Shown: positions 11,701 through 20,506, numbered from the stretch's first letter. The stretch is 64,000 nucleotides of DNA from Oegoconia quadripuncta (GCA_949316235.1 OX438754.1:3085501-3149500), one strand, 5' to 3'. A program made the numbers and translations. Notes: a model not told the origin generated them from the letters alone.

Positions 11701-13477
11701 CACACCGGTACGTAGCCCCCACCCCCCGCCCCCCGCCCCCTGCCCGCGCTGCCCGCAGGCCTTCCACTCGCGCAAGGACATGCGGCGCCACGCGCAGGTG
11801 CACACCGGTACGTAGCCCCCACCCCCCGCCCCCCGCCCCCTGCCCGCGCTGCCCGCAGGCCTTCCACTCGCGCAAGGACATGCGGCGCCACGCGCAGGTG
11901 CACACCGGTACGTAGCCCCCACCCCCCGCCCCCCGCCCCCCGCCCCCTGCCCGCGCTGCCCGCAGGCCTTCCACTCGCGCAAGGACATGCGGCGCCACGC
12001 GCAGGTGCACACCGGTACGTAGCCCCCACCCCCCGCCCCCCACCCCCCGCCCCCCGCCCCCCGCCCCCCGCCCCCCGCCCCCTGCACGCGCTGCCCGCAG
12101 GCCTTCCACTCGCGCAAGGACATGCGGCGCCACGCGCAGGTGCACACCGGTACGTAGCCCCCACCCCCCGCCCCCCGCCCCCCGCCCCCCGCCCCCTGCC
12201 CGCGCTGCCCGCAGGCCTTCCACTCGCGCAAGGACATGCGGCGCCACGCGCAGGTGCACACCGGTACGTAGCCCCCACCCCCCGCCCCCCGCCCCCCGCC
12301 CCCTGCCCGCGCTGCCCGCAGGCCTTCCACTCGCGCAAGGACATGCGGCGCCACGCGCAGGTGCACACCGGTACGTAGGAATTGGAATCTTCAAGAGCAG
12401 GGTGAATAGGCATCTACTGAGATCGCGTGCTTCATCTACGAACACATCGGCACTTTCCATCAGGTGAGATTATAGTCAGACGCGTATCCAGTTAATCATC
12501 ATTTTCCTGCCCTCATCCCTCTCTAGGTGGGTGCCTGAGAAATAAAAATTCTAAGGCATTTGAAGTCCCAAAGCCGCATTGGGTCAGCGTGGTGGACTAT
12601 GGCCCATACGCCCTCATTATACGATGGAAGCCTATATCCTTGCAGTGGGATGTAAATGAGCTGAGATGATGATACATAGTGAGTGGTAGCTGCTAGTTCT
12701 CTTGTTTTTAGTTCAGCAAATGATGTAAGAATAGAATGTGGATGTGGATTACATGTCATCGTGGTCTTTTGGGTGCTTACCATAATGTCATCCTTGTGTC
12801 TAATACATATAAATGAAAATATATTTTTTTATATGATTACAGATTCAAAACCCTTTCGCTGTAAAGTGTGCAATCGACGTTTTCGGAGAAAGGATAACCT
12901 CGAACGACATATTCGTAATACTCATCCCGACTATGTCCCAGCCAGTGCTGTGGAGTGCGATGTGACCGCGCTCAAACAATTAGTCTCTGCCAACGGGCAC
13001 AGTACATCACAACCCATGAACATACTATCCGACGAAGTCTACGACAGCAATGAGAAATCAAAACTAGAAATACTTAACCCTCTACCACCTTTACCACAAG
13101 AAATCATAGAAAAACATATGCAAACAGAAGATACTCAGAACAATGAAGATACAACTATAGATAAATCTTACATTTTAGAAGCGAATAATGCTAGGCAAAG
13201 TGTCATAGTCGTAAAATCTGACAGAAAATCAAGTCCCGTCACAGAATACGTTCACAAAATTAGAAAGGCCCAATCAAACACGAACCAGAAAGATGGATTG
13301 CCTCCAATAGACCGTAAGAAAATAGATGAGTTGAAGAAGTTGAATGATCTTGATGTTGGTGTGCCACTTGCAAAGGATTTGAATATTTATAAGAGCATCT
13401 TGTTCCACGGGAAGAAGGAGTCAAATGCATCGAATGAGATTCATTGGAAGAGGAAGATGCAACTCAATATCAACTAG
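5744..13477 (+). CDS. RING plus C2H2 zinc-finger protein, 529 aa, six exons
   Basis: Exons: 5744-6134, 7118-7242, 9037-9169, 9791-9958, 11170-11307, 12843-13477. All introns are GT-AG and the phases close to exactly 530 codons. Residues 6-46 form a C3HC4 RING (C6, C9, C27, H29, C32, C35, C43, C46). Seven fingers follow: a C2HC type at 139-158, then C2H2 at 167-187, 195-215, 223-243, 251-271, 297-317 and 325-346. Residues 274-296 are a Gly/Ala/Arg linker found only in the GC-rich exon 5. The C-terminal ~180 residues are hydrophilic and unrecognised. It is probably a nuclear DNA-binding factor, and the RING suggests ubiquitin-ligase or dimerisation activity (inference). The stop is followed by AATAAA at 13514. 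Weak points: the acceptor at 11169 has a poor pyrimidine tract, and the exon 2 donor (GTAGTT) is non-ideal. The stop TAG overlaps a strong GTGAGT donor motif. Confidence 0.85.
6277..6662. mobile_element. hAT-type MITE with 8-bp target duplication
   Basis: Ends are TAGGGTTGCC and GGCAACGCTA (inverted, one mismatch). They are flanked by a perfect 8-bp direct repeat CTCTGGTA at 6269-6276 and 6663-6670, as expected of hAT insertions. The interior has repeated GGGAC motifs and no transposase. It lies in intron 1 of the RING/C2H2 gene. Confidence 0.85.
7536..7700 (+). mobile_element. Helitron-like fragment
   Basis: Contains the ATGCGAAAGTTT head and the TTTGGTATATAGGTAGACC and TCCCGATAAAG blocks shared with lepidopteran Helitrons (compare 29475 and 38457). 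No intact 3' hairpin plus CTAG end is present. Intron 2 of the RING/C2H2 gene. Confidence 0.45.
8014..8055. repeat. Perfect 18-bp hairpin
   Basis: Arms 8014-8031 and 8038-8055 are exact reverse complements around a 6-nt loop, within intron 2 of the RING/C2H2 gene. Confidence 0.8.
8270..8411 (+). mobile_element. LINE 3' tail
   Basis: Carries the GCCTGGAAGAGATCGCT block and an AATAAAGAGTATTTGATTG end with a (GATT)n tail. The same 3' end is found at 14350, 18929 and 55765. No coding sequence is attached. Confidence 0.65.
8438..8892. mobile_element. mariner-type MITE
   Basis: Inverted ends CAGGGTGAATTT and AAATTCACCCTG are flanked by TA on both sides. The interior includes a block resembling the arm of the long-TIR mariner at 53465. 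No transposase. Intron 2 of the RING/C2H2 gene. Confidence 0.75.
9375..9414. repeat. Perfect 17-bp hairpin
   Basis: Arms 9375-9391 and 9398-9414 are exact reverse complements around a 6-nt loop, in intron 3 of the RING/C2H2 gene. Confidence 0.8.
10326..10500 (-). mobile_element. LINE 3' tail, reversed
   Basis: Begins with ACAATACAATACAAATACTT, the complement of the TTGCGCAATAAA-type tail seen at 44190 and 55870, followed by decayed 3' sequence. Intron 4 of the RING/C2H2 gene. The right boundary is uncertain. Confidence 0.5.
10799..10925 (+). mobile_element. tRNA-derived SINE (family A), decayed
   Basis: Contains a TAGTGGTTAGTGA A-box-like block, a GATTCGAACCCTGC B-box-like block and the TGTTTGTATGATGAATACAG tract that marks family A (intact copy at 31504). 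Truncated at the 3' side. Confidence 0.6.
11241..12378 (+). repeat. 11-copy zinc-finger exon/donor minisatellite
   Basis: Units start at 11241, 11341, 11441, 11541, 11641, 11741, 11841, 11947, 12083, 12197 and 12304. Seven starts are spaced exactly 100 bp; later spacings are 106, 136, 114 and 107. Each unit holds a complete finger (CPRCPQAF ... RRHAQVH), the donor GTACGT, an in-frame TAG and a C-rich spacer of CCCCCCG/CCCCCCA runs that accounts for all the length variation. The finger and donor are identical in every copy except one base at 12086 (Pro to Thr). Copy 1 is the 3' part of exon 5 of the host gene; copies 2-11 lie in intron 5. Base composition is far richer in GC than the surroundings. 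Copy number could be distorted by assembly. Confidence 0.95.
12379..12690. mobile_element. Lepidopteran interspersed repeat cluster
   Basis: Directly after the last array unit comes a tract starting GAATTGGAATCTTCAAGAGC. It includes the CATCATTTTCCTGCCCTCAT and GCCCATACGCCCTCATTATA blocks, parts of which recur at 10020, 35090 and 56050. This looks like a LINE 3' end that closes the array. Boundaries are approximate. Confidence 0.5.
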
Positions 13478-13513
13478 TGAGTATTACAAGATTTTTGTTA
13501 ATATTGACATTTA

Positions 13514-13519
13514 AATAAA
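13514..13519 (+). terminator. Poly(A) signal of the RING/C2H2 gene
   Basis: AATAAA 37 bp after the stop codon, in a suitable position for cleavage shortly downstream. Confidence 0.6.
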
Positions 13520-13534
13520 TACAGCCAATGACGC

Positions 13535-13770
13535 TTGATTACGAACAACTTTACTCAAGGAACTATGGAACTATAGCACAGAATTAATATACACTAGTCG
13601 AATTCGATCAAAAAATTTTCGCTTACCCATAATTCTTCTGAAACTACCTTTAGTATTTAAGTCCAACAATTTTCGGCTGGTGACTCCTGTGCTGATTACG
13701 AACAACTTTCTACTAGGAACCATAGCTGAATTCAGCCGAAAATTGTTGGACTTTCATACTAAAGGTGGTG
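13535..13770. mobile_element. MITE of the GATTACGAACAACTTT family, rearranged
   Basis: Contains two GATTACGAACAACTTT blocks and the CTGGTGACTCC end found in the complete copy at 24912-25212. The order suggests a partial or tandem insertion. Confidence 0.55.
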
Positions 13771-14150
13771 TTCCACCGAACGCCTCAAAATTCTATAGCC
13801 AATCATATACACTTCAAGCCATTCGTCTCTAGAACCCCGTATCCGAGTCCATCAGACTAGCTCAAACTTTGAATGCTTTCAAAGTCCTTTTGCTTTCCTG
13901 TTGCTTTAATCTGTGCTCCTTTTTTATCTTCTTTCTATACCTTAGCACAATCTTGTTGTCGCTTATTATTATTATTTTATATATCAATAAATATTTATTT
14001 AGTACACCTATATATTTGTATTTTGTTGCTATTTTATAGATGTTATGTTTAAGTAGGTCTATTTGTCTATTGATCTATGTATGTATGTGTATGTAAATAT
14101 ATGAAATTTATTCACGTAGTTTATATCTGCATCCCTGTTTAATACCGCAC

Positions 14151-14301
14151 ATACATACATACATAATGTCACCCCTATTTCCCGTAGGGGTAGGCAGAGA
14201 CCACAGACTTCCACTTGCTACGATCCTGACACACCTCTTCTGCATCCTTCACTCTCATAAGGTTGTTCATACATGCTCGTCGGTTTAGGGTACTATTGAC
14301 T
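14151..14301 (-). mobile_element. Short retro-insertion with 11-bp target duplication
   Basis: Flanked by TAATACCGCAC at 14140-14150 and 14302-14312, whereas the paralogous copy near 55725 has this sequence once. On the minus strand the insert ends in an (ATGT)n tail, consistent with a 5'-truncated LINE-type insertion. Confidence 0.75.
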
Positions 14302-14440
14302 TAATACCGCACAACCTACCTATTTCAAATGTACTGCCCTTATAACCAAAGGTTGCCTGGAAGAGATCGCTTTTAGTGATAGGGTCGCCAAATATCGCGT
14401 GTTCTCCATTGAGAACATCTACTCTTATTTCCTCCTCCAA

Positions 14441-17099
14441 TCAATCACTGACTGCAAGGTCTTTTCTTTTGAGGCGTTTTGCATAGCCTCTTCTATTTAG
14501 ATCAGCTGCTAGTACATTTGGGTGTCTAGCCAGCCGAGTTCTATACTTCTCATTTGCCTTTTGGATTTCTTGAGATATTGTAGGCATTCCCAAGTTCTGG
14601 TGAATCTCTTCGTTTCTTATAAACCAAGCAGTTCCGCTTATAGTTCTTAGAATTATGTTTGGCATTCTTTGCAGAGATGTTATGTTGGAATTGGAGGCGC
14701 TTCCCCACAGCTGTAGTCCATACATCCAGACTGGCTTCAGCACTGACTTGTAAATCAGTAGCTTGTTGTCAGTAGAGAGTTTGCTATTTCTTCCAAGTAG
14801 CCAGTGAAGTGTCTTATATTTGATATTTAGTTCCTCCCTTTTTGTCTTTATGTGCTGTTTCCAGGTTAAGCGTCGATCGAGATGCATACCCAGGTATCTG
14901 ACATTATCTTGGTGAGGAAGTGTTACATTGTCTAACTGGACTGGAGGGCAGTTTTCCTTCCTGAGAGTGAATGTGACCTGCACCGATTTTGATGAGCTGG
15001 CCTTTATCCTCCAGCGTCGCAGCCATTCTGTAATTTTATCTAATCCTTTTTGAATCAGTTGTGTTGCTATATTAGGATCTTTGCTACTGGAAAGTAAGGC
15101 TGTGTCATCAGCGTAAGTCGCAGTCACAACTCCTTCAACTTCTGGAAGATCGGCAGTGTATAGTGTATAGAGCAGTGGGCCCAATACAGAGCCCTGTGGT
15201 ACGCCAGCTTCAATAACATGAAACTTGGAAGTAGCTTCTGATTCCTTCACTTGGAAGAGTCTGCCAGACATGTAGGACTTAAGCAGTAAAAAGTAGCTGT
15301 GTGGTAGACTTTTCTTTATCTTGCAGAGTAATCCCTTGTGCCAGACTCTATCAAAAGCTTGCTGAATGTCCAGGAACAGCAGTATTCTTTTTGTTCCAGG
15401 GACTTCCTCACACATTCACACACCCTGTGGACCTGCTCAATTGTTGAGTGCCGCTGTCTGAATCCAAATTGGTGGTTGGGTATGACCTTGTTTTCCTCTA
15501 GGGTAGGGAGGATTCTGTGAAGGAGGATTTTCTCCATAACCTTTGATAGGATTGGCAACAAACTAATAGGTCTATATGAAGTAACTTCTGTAGCTAATTT
15601 TCCTGGTTTGTGAATCATTTGGATTTGAGACACTTTCCAAAGATCTGGGAAGTGTTGTGTTCTTATAATGCCATTAAATAGTGTGGTAAGGAACACAATG
15701 GCCTTTTTTGGTAGCTCCTTTAGCACCTCTTTGGTTATAAGGTCAAAACCGGGCGCTTTTTTGTCCTTGAGAACTTTAATAGTTTTCCAGACCTCCCGTA
15801 CTGTTACTGGTTTTGGGGATGGTGCCAGCTGGAGATCTTGTTGTAAGATGATGTTAATACTATCCTCAAACTCACTATCCAGAGCTTGGTTTGGACAGAA
15901 CACTTTAGCTAGATGATCAGCAAACATGTTGGCCTTTTCTTGTGCAGTTCTTGCCCAACCGTGATTTCCCTTCAGTGGAGGCTTTGCTTCTTGCGGCCTA
16001 TTGTAGTGTTTTGTAAACTTCCACAGGGAATAGTTAGTAGACGCTGTTGCTGTTAGCGATTCCAATTTTGCCTCAAGTGTATCATTATGCCATTTCTGCA
16101 GGATCTCTCTCAAGTTCACAGACGCCCTGTCGAACGCTTTTTTATCTTCATTGTGCCTACTCTGGTGCCAGACTCTGCGGTGTCGACGTTTTTCCAGCAG
16201 TGCCATTTTTACTTCTAATGGATGATTTGTGTGTTTTCTCCTATCCTGAGGTGTAGGAGTATTAATCCAGCATGCTTCTTGTATCAGCGACGTAATATAT
16301 TTAGCAGCATTTTCAATATCATTGGGAGTTTTCAGGGCCACTTTTAGCTCCAAATTGTCATGTACAAACTCTCTAAAGGACTTCCAATCTGTGTGCTTAT
16401 TATATAATCGTTCAGGAATATCATAGTCTATTAACATTGGGCTTATTGTCAGCAGTACTGGTGTATGGTCCGAGGAGCTGTCATAACATGACTCTGGCTT
16501 GAAGTGACTTCGGTGCAAGCCTTTAATAATGTAGAAATCCAAAAGGTCAGGAATCTTATTAGGATCCGTTGGCCAGTATGTTGGTTCAGATGTTGTAATT
16601 GGCGTCAACTGATTGTTGTCAAGGCACAATTTCAATTGCCTGCCTCTGGTTGTTGTTAGTCTGGACCCCCAATATGTATGTTTCGAGTTCCAGTCTCCTC
16701 CAGCGATAAATCTGTTACCAAGTGTTTCAAAGAACCGTGCAAACATCCCTTCTGTTATTTTATGCTTTGGGGGGCAATAAACAGCAGCCAAATTCAGATA
16801 TCCCGTTTTATCCTCCACTGCTATGGTCGTTGCTTGAGTGTGTTCAGTTCTATATTCGGGCATCACATGATGTTTGATACTTTTTTTAACGATCACTGCA
16901 GTACCAGCATGACCAGTTCCGTCTGGATGTTGGGTTATGTAACATTGGTAGTTAGAGAAAACGATATTCGTACTTGAAGTGCAATGTGCCTCAGAAACTA
17001 GCAAAATATCTAGTTTTTGTTCTCTCATTAGAAGTTCGATTTCATTCTTGTTTGGTGCTAGCCCGTTTGTATTCCACGTTGCTATTCTATAAGTGGCCC
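14441..17099 (-). pseudogene. Jockey-type LINE ORF2 (endonuclease-reverse transcriptase), frameshifted
   Basis: The first part (to about 15385) carries an apurinic-type endonuclease (IATWNTNGL, SEAHCTSSTN, GGDWNSKHTYWGS, SSDHTPVLL). It then runs into the reverse transcriptase (PGFDLITKEVLK, YRPISLLPILSKVMEKILL, HQFGFRQRHSTIEQ). Near 15385 the frame shifts, and the second frame continues with FLDIQQAFDRVWHKGL, GVPQGSVLGPLLY and the catalytic YADDTA box, ending at 14441. Domain order and motifs are Jockey clade. The methionine at 17028 is internal, because endonuclease sequence extends upstream of it to the ORF1 stop. The break is a small deletion within the TGCTGTTCCTGG region; no other stop was seen, so the copy looks recent. 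Confidence 0.85.
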
Positions 17100-18533
17100 C
17101 TATGGAGCCGCGATTTTATCTATGAGCTTTGTTAATAGGGTAAGCAAATTACCCATTTGTTGTAAGATTAAGTCAAATTTTTCTGACTGCTTTGAGAGCA
17201 TAAGTTCTAGAGTTTTGTACGTTGTGTGGGACTTGTTTGTGGGTGACTCTGTATCTGCTTGTACAAACTTTGATTTTAGCGCATCTGCATAAGTATCTTT
17301 TTTATGTTTACTTATCGCTAGCTCATCCTTGTTTTTGTTATAAACTTGAGCTACAATTGCTGTGTTTTTTGGTTTTTCAATTGCGGTAGTTTTTATCCCT
17401 CTTCTAGCAGCAATTTCTTTGTAGACTTCACACCCCTTGTAATTGGCCGGATGAGCACCATTACATAGAGCACAAGTCGCTGGCGTATTTCGATCTCGTT
17501 TGGGACATTCTGAAGTTTTATGTGATTGTCCACATTTGACGCAGCGGTAGGGGCGCATGCAGTAATTTTTTGAATGGCCGTACTGTTGGCATCTTTGACA
17601 CTGTACTATGGACTTTTTCTTCCTTGGGTCTTCAACAACAATTGATTGATGGTAATAATGTCTTACGCTTTTTAGTAGTTTGTTTTTTGGACCGGGAAGA
17701 ACATTTACAAAAAAGGTTGAGGTTGGAATTTTGTCAGGTCCGTACTTTGCATTAATTATTTCTCCTGTAACAACATTACCAGTGGCCTCTATTTCTTCCT
17801 TTATGATGTCTAATGGAGTTGAGTGATGTAAATTCCTTATAAATATTCTAAAGCATCTTTCGTCTTTCCTATTGAATGTATGACCTATTAGGTTATTGTG
17901 ACGTACTAGGCTAATTATTTTTTTATAGACTTCAACATTTTCACTATTAATTCTCAGTTGATTTCTGTTCACCAATTTATATGTAAACTGGCTCTTTATA
18001 GCAATGGTTTCTAATAGTTCCGTTAGCTTGTTGACGTCATCTATTCCATATAGTATAATTGGTGGGGGTTTGCTTGGTTTTTTGGTTTTAGAGTCGTTTG
18101 TTTCCTCTGTCAGGTCAATGGGCAAACCAGAGAACTTGTTTGATGTTGACACTGATTCTGGGCTGTCTGATAATTTCTTTCTTTTGGGATTTCTAGACAT
18201 TGGTATCCTTTGCCACGTAGGATGGTCAGCAGTGTCAGACTCTCGACTATTTTGGCTATCATTTCCCAGTGACGAGGATCTTGGTTTTATGTTAAATAAA
18301 CTGGGATGAAAAGCCTGTTGCACTAACTTTTTATTACTGCCAGTAACATTCGTCGAAACGGGGGCCTGGTTGTCCACTCCTGCCCGATCAATCTGTTGCA
18401 AAACTTTGCCCCCCCCAGAATACGTGGGACAGCCCGAGCTTTGCTCGGGGAGGGATTCTCCAGATGAACTGGTACCCTCCTGGGGTAATTTCTCTTTTGG
18501 TTTTGCTTCCATGATTGTTTGGATGGATGGCAC
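17100..18533 (-). CDS. Jockey-type LINE ORF1 (gag-like), 477 aa
   Basis: An uninterrupted frame. The N-terminal ~150 residues are polar and Ser/Pro-rich. The middle has a PRE_C2HC-like region (FIRNLHHSTP ... FFVNVLPGPKN). It is followed by CCHC-type knuckles near residues 313-367 (CQRCQQYGHSKNYC, CVKCGQSHKTSEC, CALCNGAHPANYKGC). ORF1 proteins of this clade bind the element RNA and form the retrotransposition particle. A short tail follows. The ORF stops at 17100, next to the start of the endonuclease coding region, as expected of overlapping or adjacent LINE ORFs. It is intact here although its partner ORF2 is broken. Confidence 0.88.
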   Translation of the reverse strand: MPSIQTIMEAKPKEKLPQEGTSSSGESLPEQSSGCPTYSGGGKVLQQIDRAGVDNQAPVSTNVTGSNKKLVQQAFHPSLFNIKPRSSSLGNDSQNSRESDTADHPTWQRIPMSRNPKRKKLSDSPESVSTSNKFSGLPIDLTEETNDSKTKKPSKPPPIILYGIDDVNKLTELLETIAIKSQFTYKLVNRNQLRINSENVEVYKKIISLVRHNNLIGHTFNRKDERCFRIFIRNLHHSTPLDIIKEEIEATGNVVTGEIINAKYGPDKIPTSTFFVNVLPGPKNKLLKSVRHYYHQSIVVEDPRKKKSIVQCQRCQQYGHSKNYCMRPYRCVKCGQSHKTSECPKRDRNTPATCALCNGAHPANYKGCEVYKEIAARRGIKTTAIEKPKNTAIVAQVYNKNKDELAISKHKKDTYADALKSKFVQADTESPTNKSHTTYKTLELMLSKQSEKFDLILQQMGNLLTLLTKLIDKIAAP

Positions 18534-19023
18534 GTATCGGGTGCCTATTTCCTAGCCTTTGATGAGTCAACATCTTTGTACAAGGCAGTACATTTGGTTT
18601 GAAATCAGAGTTTTCCCTTCTCCTAGATGAATTACCGTCCAAGGTTGACGAGGTCCATCTCCCCGGGCATAAGTGCTTATATTAGAGTGGCGGCACCAAC
18701 TCACCACTGTCATCTGCCTTCAACGAGATTGTACGCCATTTGTTAGGGTACACCTTGCCAAAGGCTCCCTGACGCCTCTCCAGCCGACCGCCCCGTTGTC
18801 CGCGACTGCTTATTGGTTATTCGCAGCTAACCTCCATATCTGGAGGCCGTTCGCTATCCGCAACCTGCGACGCGTGTGGTGGCAATGGGCTCTGCCACTG
18901 GGAATTGTCCCCCAGAACCACAACTATTTCTATTCTTTTCTTACCACTTTTCTGAAACTGTATTTTCTTTTCTGTTGTGCAATAAAGTGTATTTGATTAC
19001 GTTGTATGTATAATCGAAAATTT

Positions 19024-19260
19024 TTTGTTCGAATCAAAATCAAAAATATTTTATTCAATGTAGGATACCAAAATATCACTTATTGAAAGTCAACATGTTA
19101 TTTTTTTTTTAAACTACATAGCTTCACAAGGTGTTATGGTTAGGGAGAAGAAGCGACAAGAAACTCCGCAACAACACATCTTTTCAATTAGTTTTCATCT
19201 TTACAATAATATTACATTTTATATTATATATTATTATATTATTATTCATATTAATTCGAC
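19024..19260 (-). mobile_element. LINE 3' UTR fragment, reversed
   Basis: Begins with AATCAAAAATATTTTATTCA and contains AAGAAACTCCGCAACAAC. It resembles the 3' UTR at 44405-44611 next to a LINE reverse-transcriptase end. A fragment of the GATTACGAAC-type MITE follows at 19262-19330. Confidence 0.5.
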
Positions 19261-19384
19261 TATGGTTCCTTGGGGAAAGTAATTCGTATCCAGGAGTGGG
19301 GTCACCAGTAAACAGGAATTACACGAATTAAATTTCACTCTGTAGAAAAGTTGTATGTACATTCGGAGTCATATAACCCACAGT

Positions 19385-20095
19385 TGTCCATAATCATCTA
19401 GCCTAGATGGCTATGTTATCATGATGTATGAACATAAGATTTACAAATCGGAGGTCGCGGGTTCGACCGCCGGCGGGGTACACGTTTAGTACTCAGTTTG
19501 GTTGGTGGACTGGCATTTTAAATGTCCGCCTGGCTAGCTACCACCATCTTACCTAAGTCTGGTGACTTCGGACGGCTCTAACTTCGGATTTTTTCTTCTG
19601 CTAACAATCCTTTATTTGCATAACTTCAGACGTTCCTTGCGTCCTGTACTAACTTGTGATGTCCAATTATACAACAAAAGTAAAATAAAGACGATTGGTT
19701 TATAATTGACACAGCAAACTGCAAAAGAAAAAGTCCGAATATATACGTAAATATTTATATAAACATCCATGACTCGGGAATAAATGTTCATATTCATCAC
19801 ACAAACACTTACCCCTAGCGGGATTCGAACCGGCAACCGTTGGTTTCTATGACAGGGTCACTATCGACTTCACCAACCGGTCGTCAATGTCTCAGGTCAT
19901 GGGGATTCCACTTTTTTGAACATTATCAACGCAACAGCAATGTTAATAGCATTGTTGTGTTCCGGTTGTCAGAGATAAGATAGTCAGTCCCACAAATAAG
20001 ATGGGGTTTTGGGGCCAGTACGCTTCCACCTTCGGCCGCATCTTCACTTAACATCAGGTGTGATTGAGGTCCGTTTGCCATAAAAATAATCTAAA
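19385..20095 (+). mobile_element. tRNA-derived SINE (family B), split
   Basis: The 5' part (to about 19575) has the GGAGGTCGCGGGTTCGACCG B-box region and the GCCTGGCTAGCTACCACCAT block. The 3' part (from about 19930) has GCAATGTTAATAGCATTGTT and ends ACATCAGGTGTGATTGAGGT. Between them lies a reversed family A SINE. The intact reference copy is 41835-42160. Confidence 0.75.
19640..19885 (-). mobile_element. tRNA-derived SINE (family A) inside a family B SINE
   Basis: Read on minus: a GACCGGTTGGTGAAGTCGAT head, GGTTCGAATCCCGC B box, then TGTTTGTGTGATGAATATGA. Its head matches the copy at 43148. Its position within the family B copy dates it as the younger insertion. Confidence 0.75.
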
Positions 20096-20109
20096 ACATT
20101 TTGTTTCAG

Positions 20110-20157
20110 AAATTCATTGACCCTAAGGCTGAACTGGGTGGCTGTATTATTAAACAG
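20110..20157 (+). other. Candidate isolated 48-bp exon
   Basis: TTTGTTTCAG precedes a 48-bp open segment that would code KFIDPKAELGGCIIKQ, followed by GTATTC. It does not join in frame to the donor-like site at 13476, since that would give a stop, and no neighbouring exon was found. It could belong to an unrecognised gene or be chance. Confidence 0.2.
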
Positions 20158-20506
20158 GTATTCCTACTATATCTCCTTATACTCGATTGTCCGATGTAAT
20201 TAGCATATTTTAACAATACATAATATGTGCTTTCATAATTTTAGTCAATACAGCAATAGTAAAATAGGAGATAATACTGTCATTTGTTATTAGCAGGTGT
20301 GGTTATCTATCTATCATGACTCCTAGACCTAGCCTGGTTTTTTACAGGGTATCATGGTTTGTGATCACGTGAGTTTTTCTAGTACTATATATATCAAATT
20401 GGAACCTATAGAATGCTATGTTGCTACTTAAAATTAGGGTCATGCAACTTTTGCAACTTTCACTAATACGTGTGACATGATGGAACTGATATGTATAATT
20501 CACTAA

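Larger units (their letters stand above)
14394..18928 (-). mobile_element. Near-full-length Jockey-clade LINE
   Basis: Two ORFs in Jockey order: a gag-like ORF1 with CCHC knuckles, then endonuclease plus reverse transcriptase. A presumed 5' UTR lies at 18534-18928 and a short 3' UTR below 14441. Boundaries come from the interrupted host repeat, so they are good to about 10 bp. ORF2 has one frameshift, so the copy is probably inactive. Confidence 0.85.
13771..19000 (+). mobile_element. LINE 3' end interrupted by a Jockey-type LINE
   Basis: The left part (13771-14393) and right part (18929-19000) together match the copy at 53213-53464 plus 55585-55893. The order is the same: degenerate coding end, ATATATCAATAAATATTTAT, GCCTGGAAGAGATCGCTTTT, and an AATAAAGTGTATTTG tail. 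The intervening 4.5 kb is the Jockey element. The left part also carries a 151-bp insertion with an 11-bp target duplication. Confidence 0.75.

Noticed and set aside
11067..12460. Three long overlapping minus-strand frames (411-448 codons) across the GC-rich array
   Set aside because: They arise because a C-rich repeat whose period is not a multiple of three lacks stops on the opposite strand. The peptides are frame-rotated versions of the same repeat, with no domain and no splice or promoter evidence.
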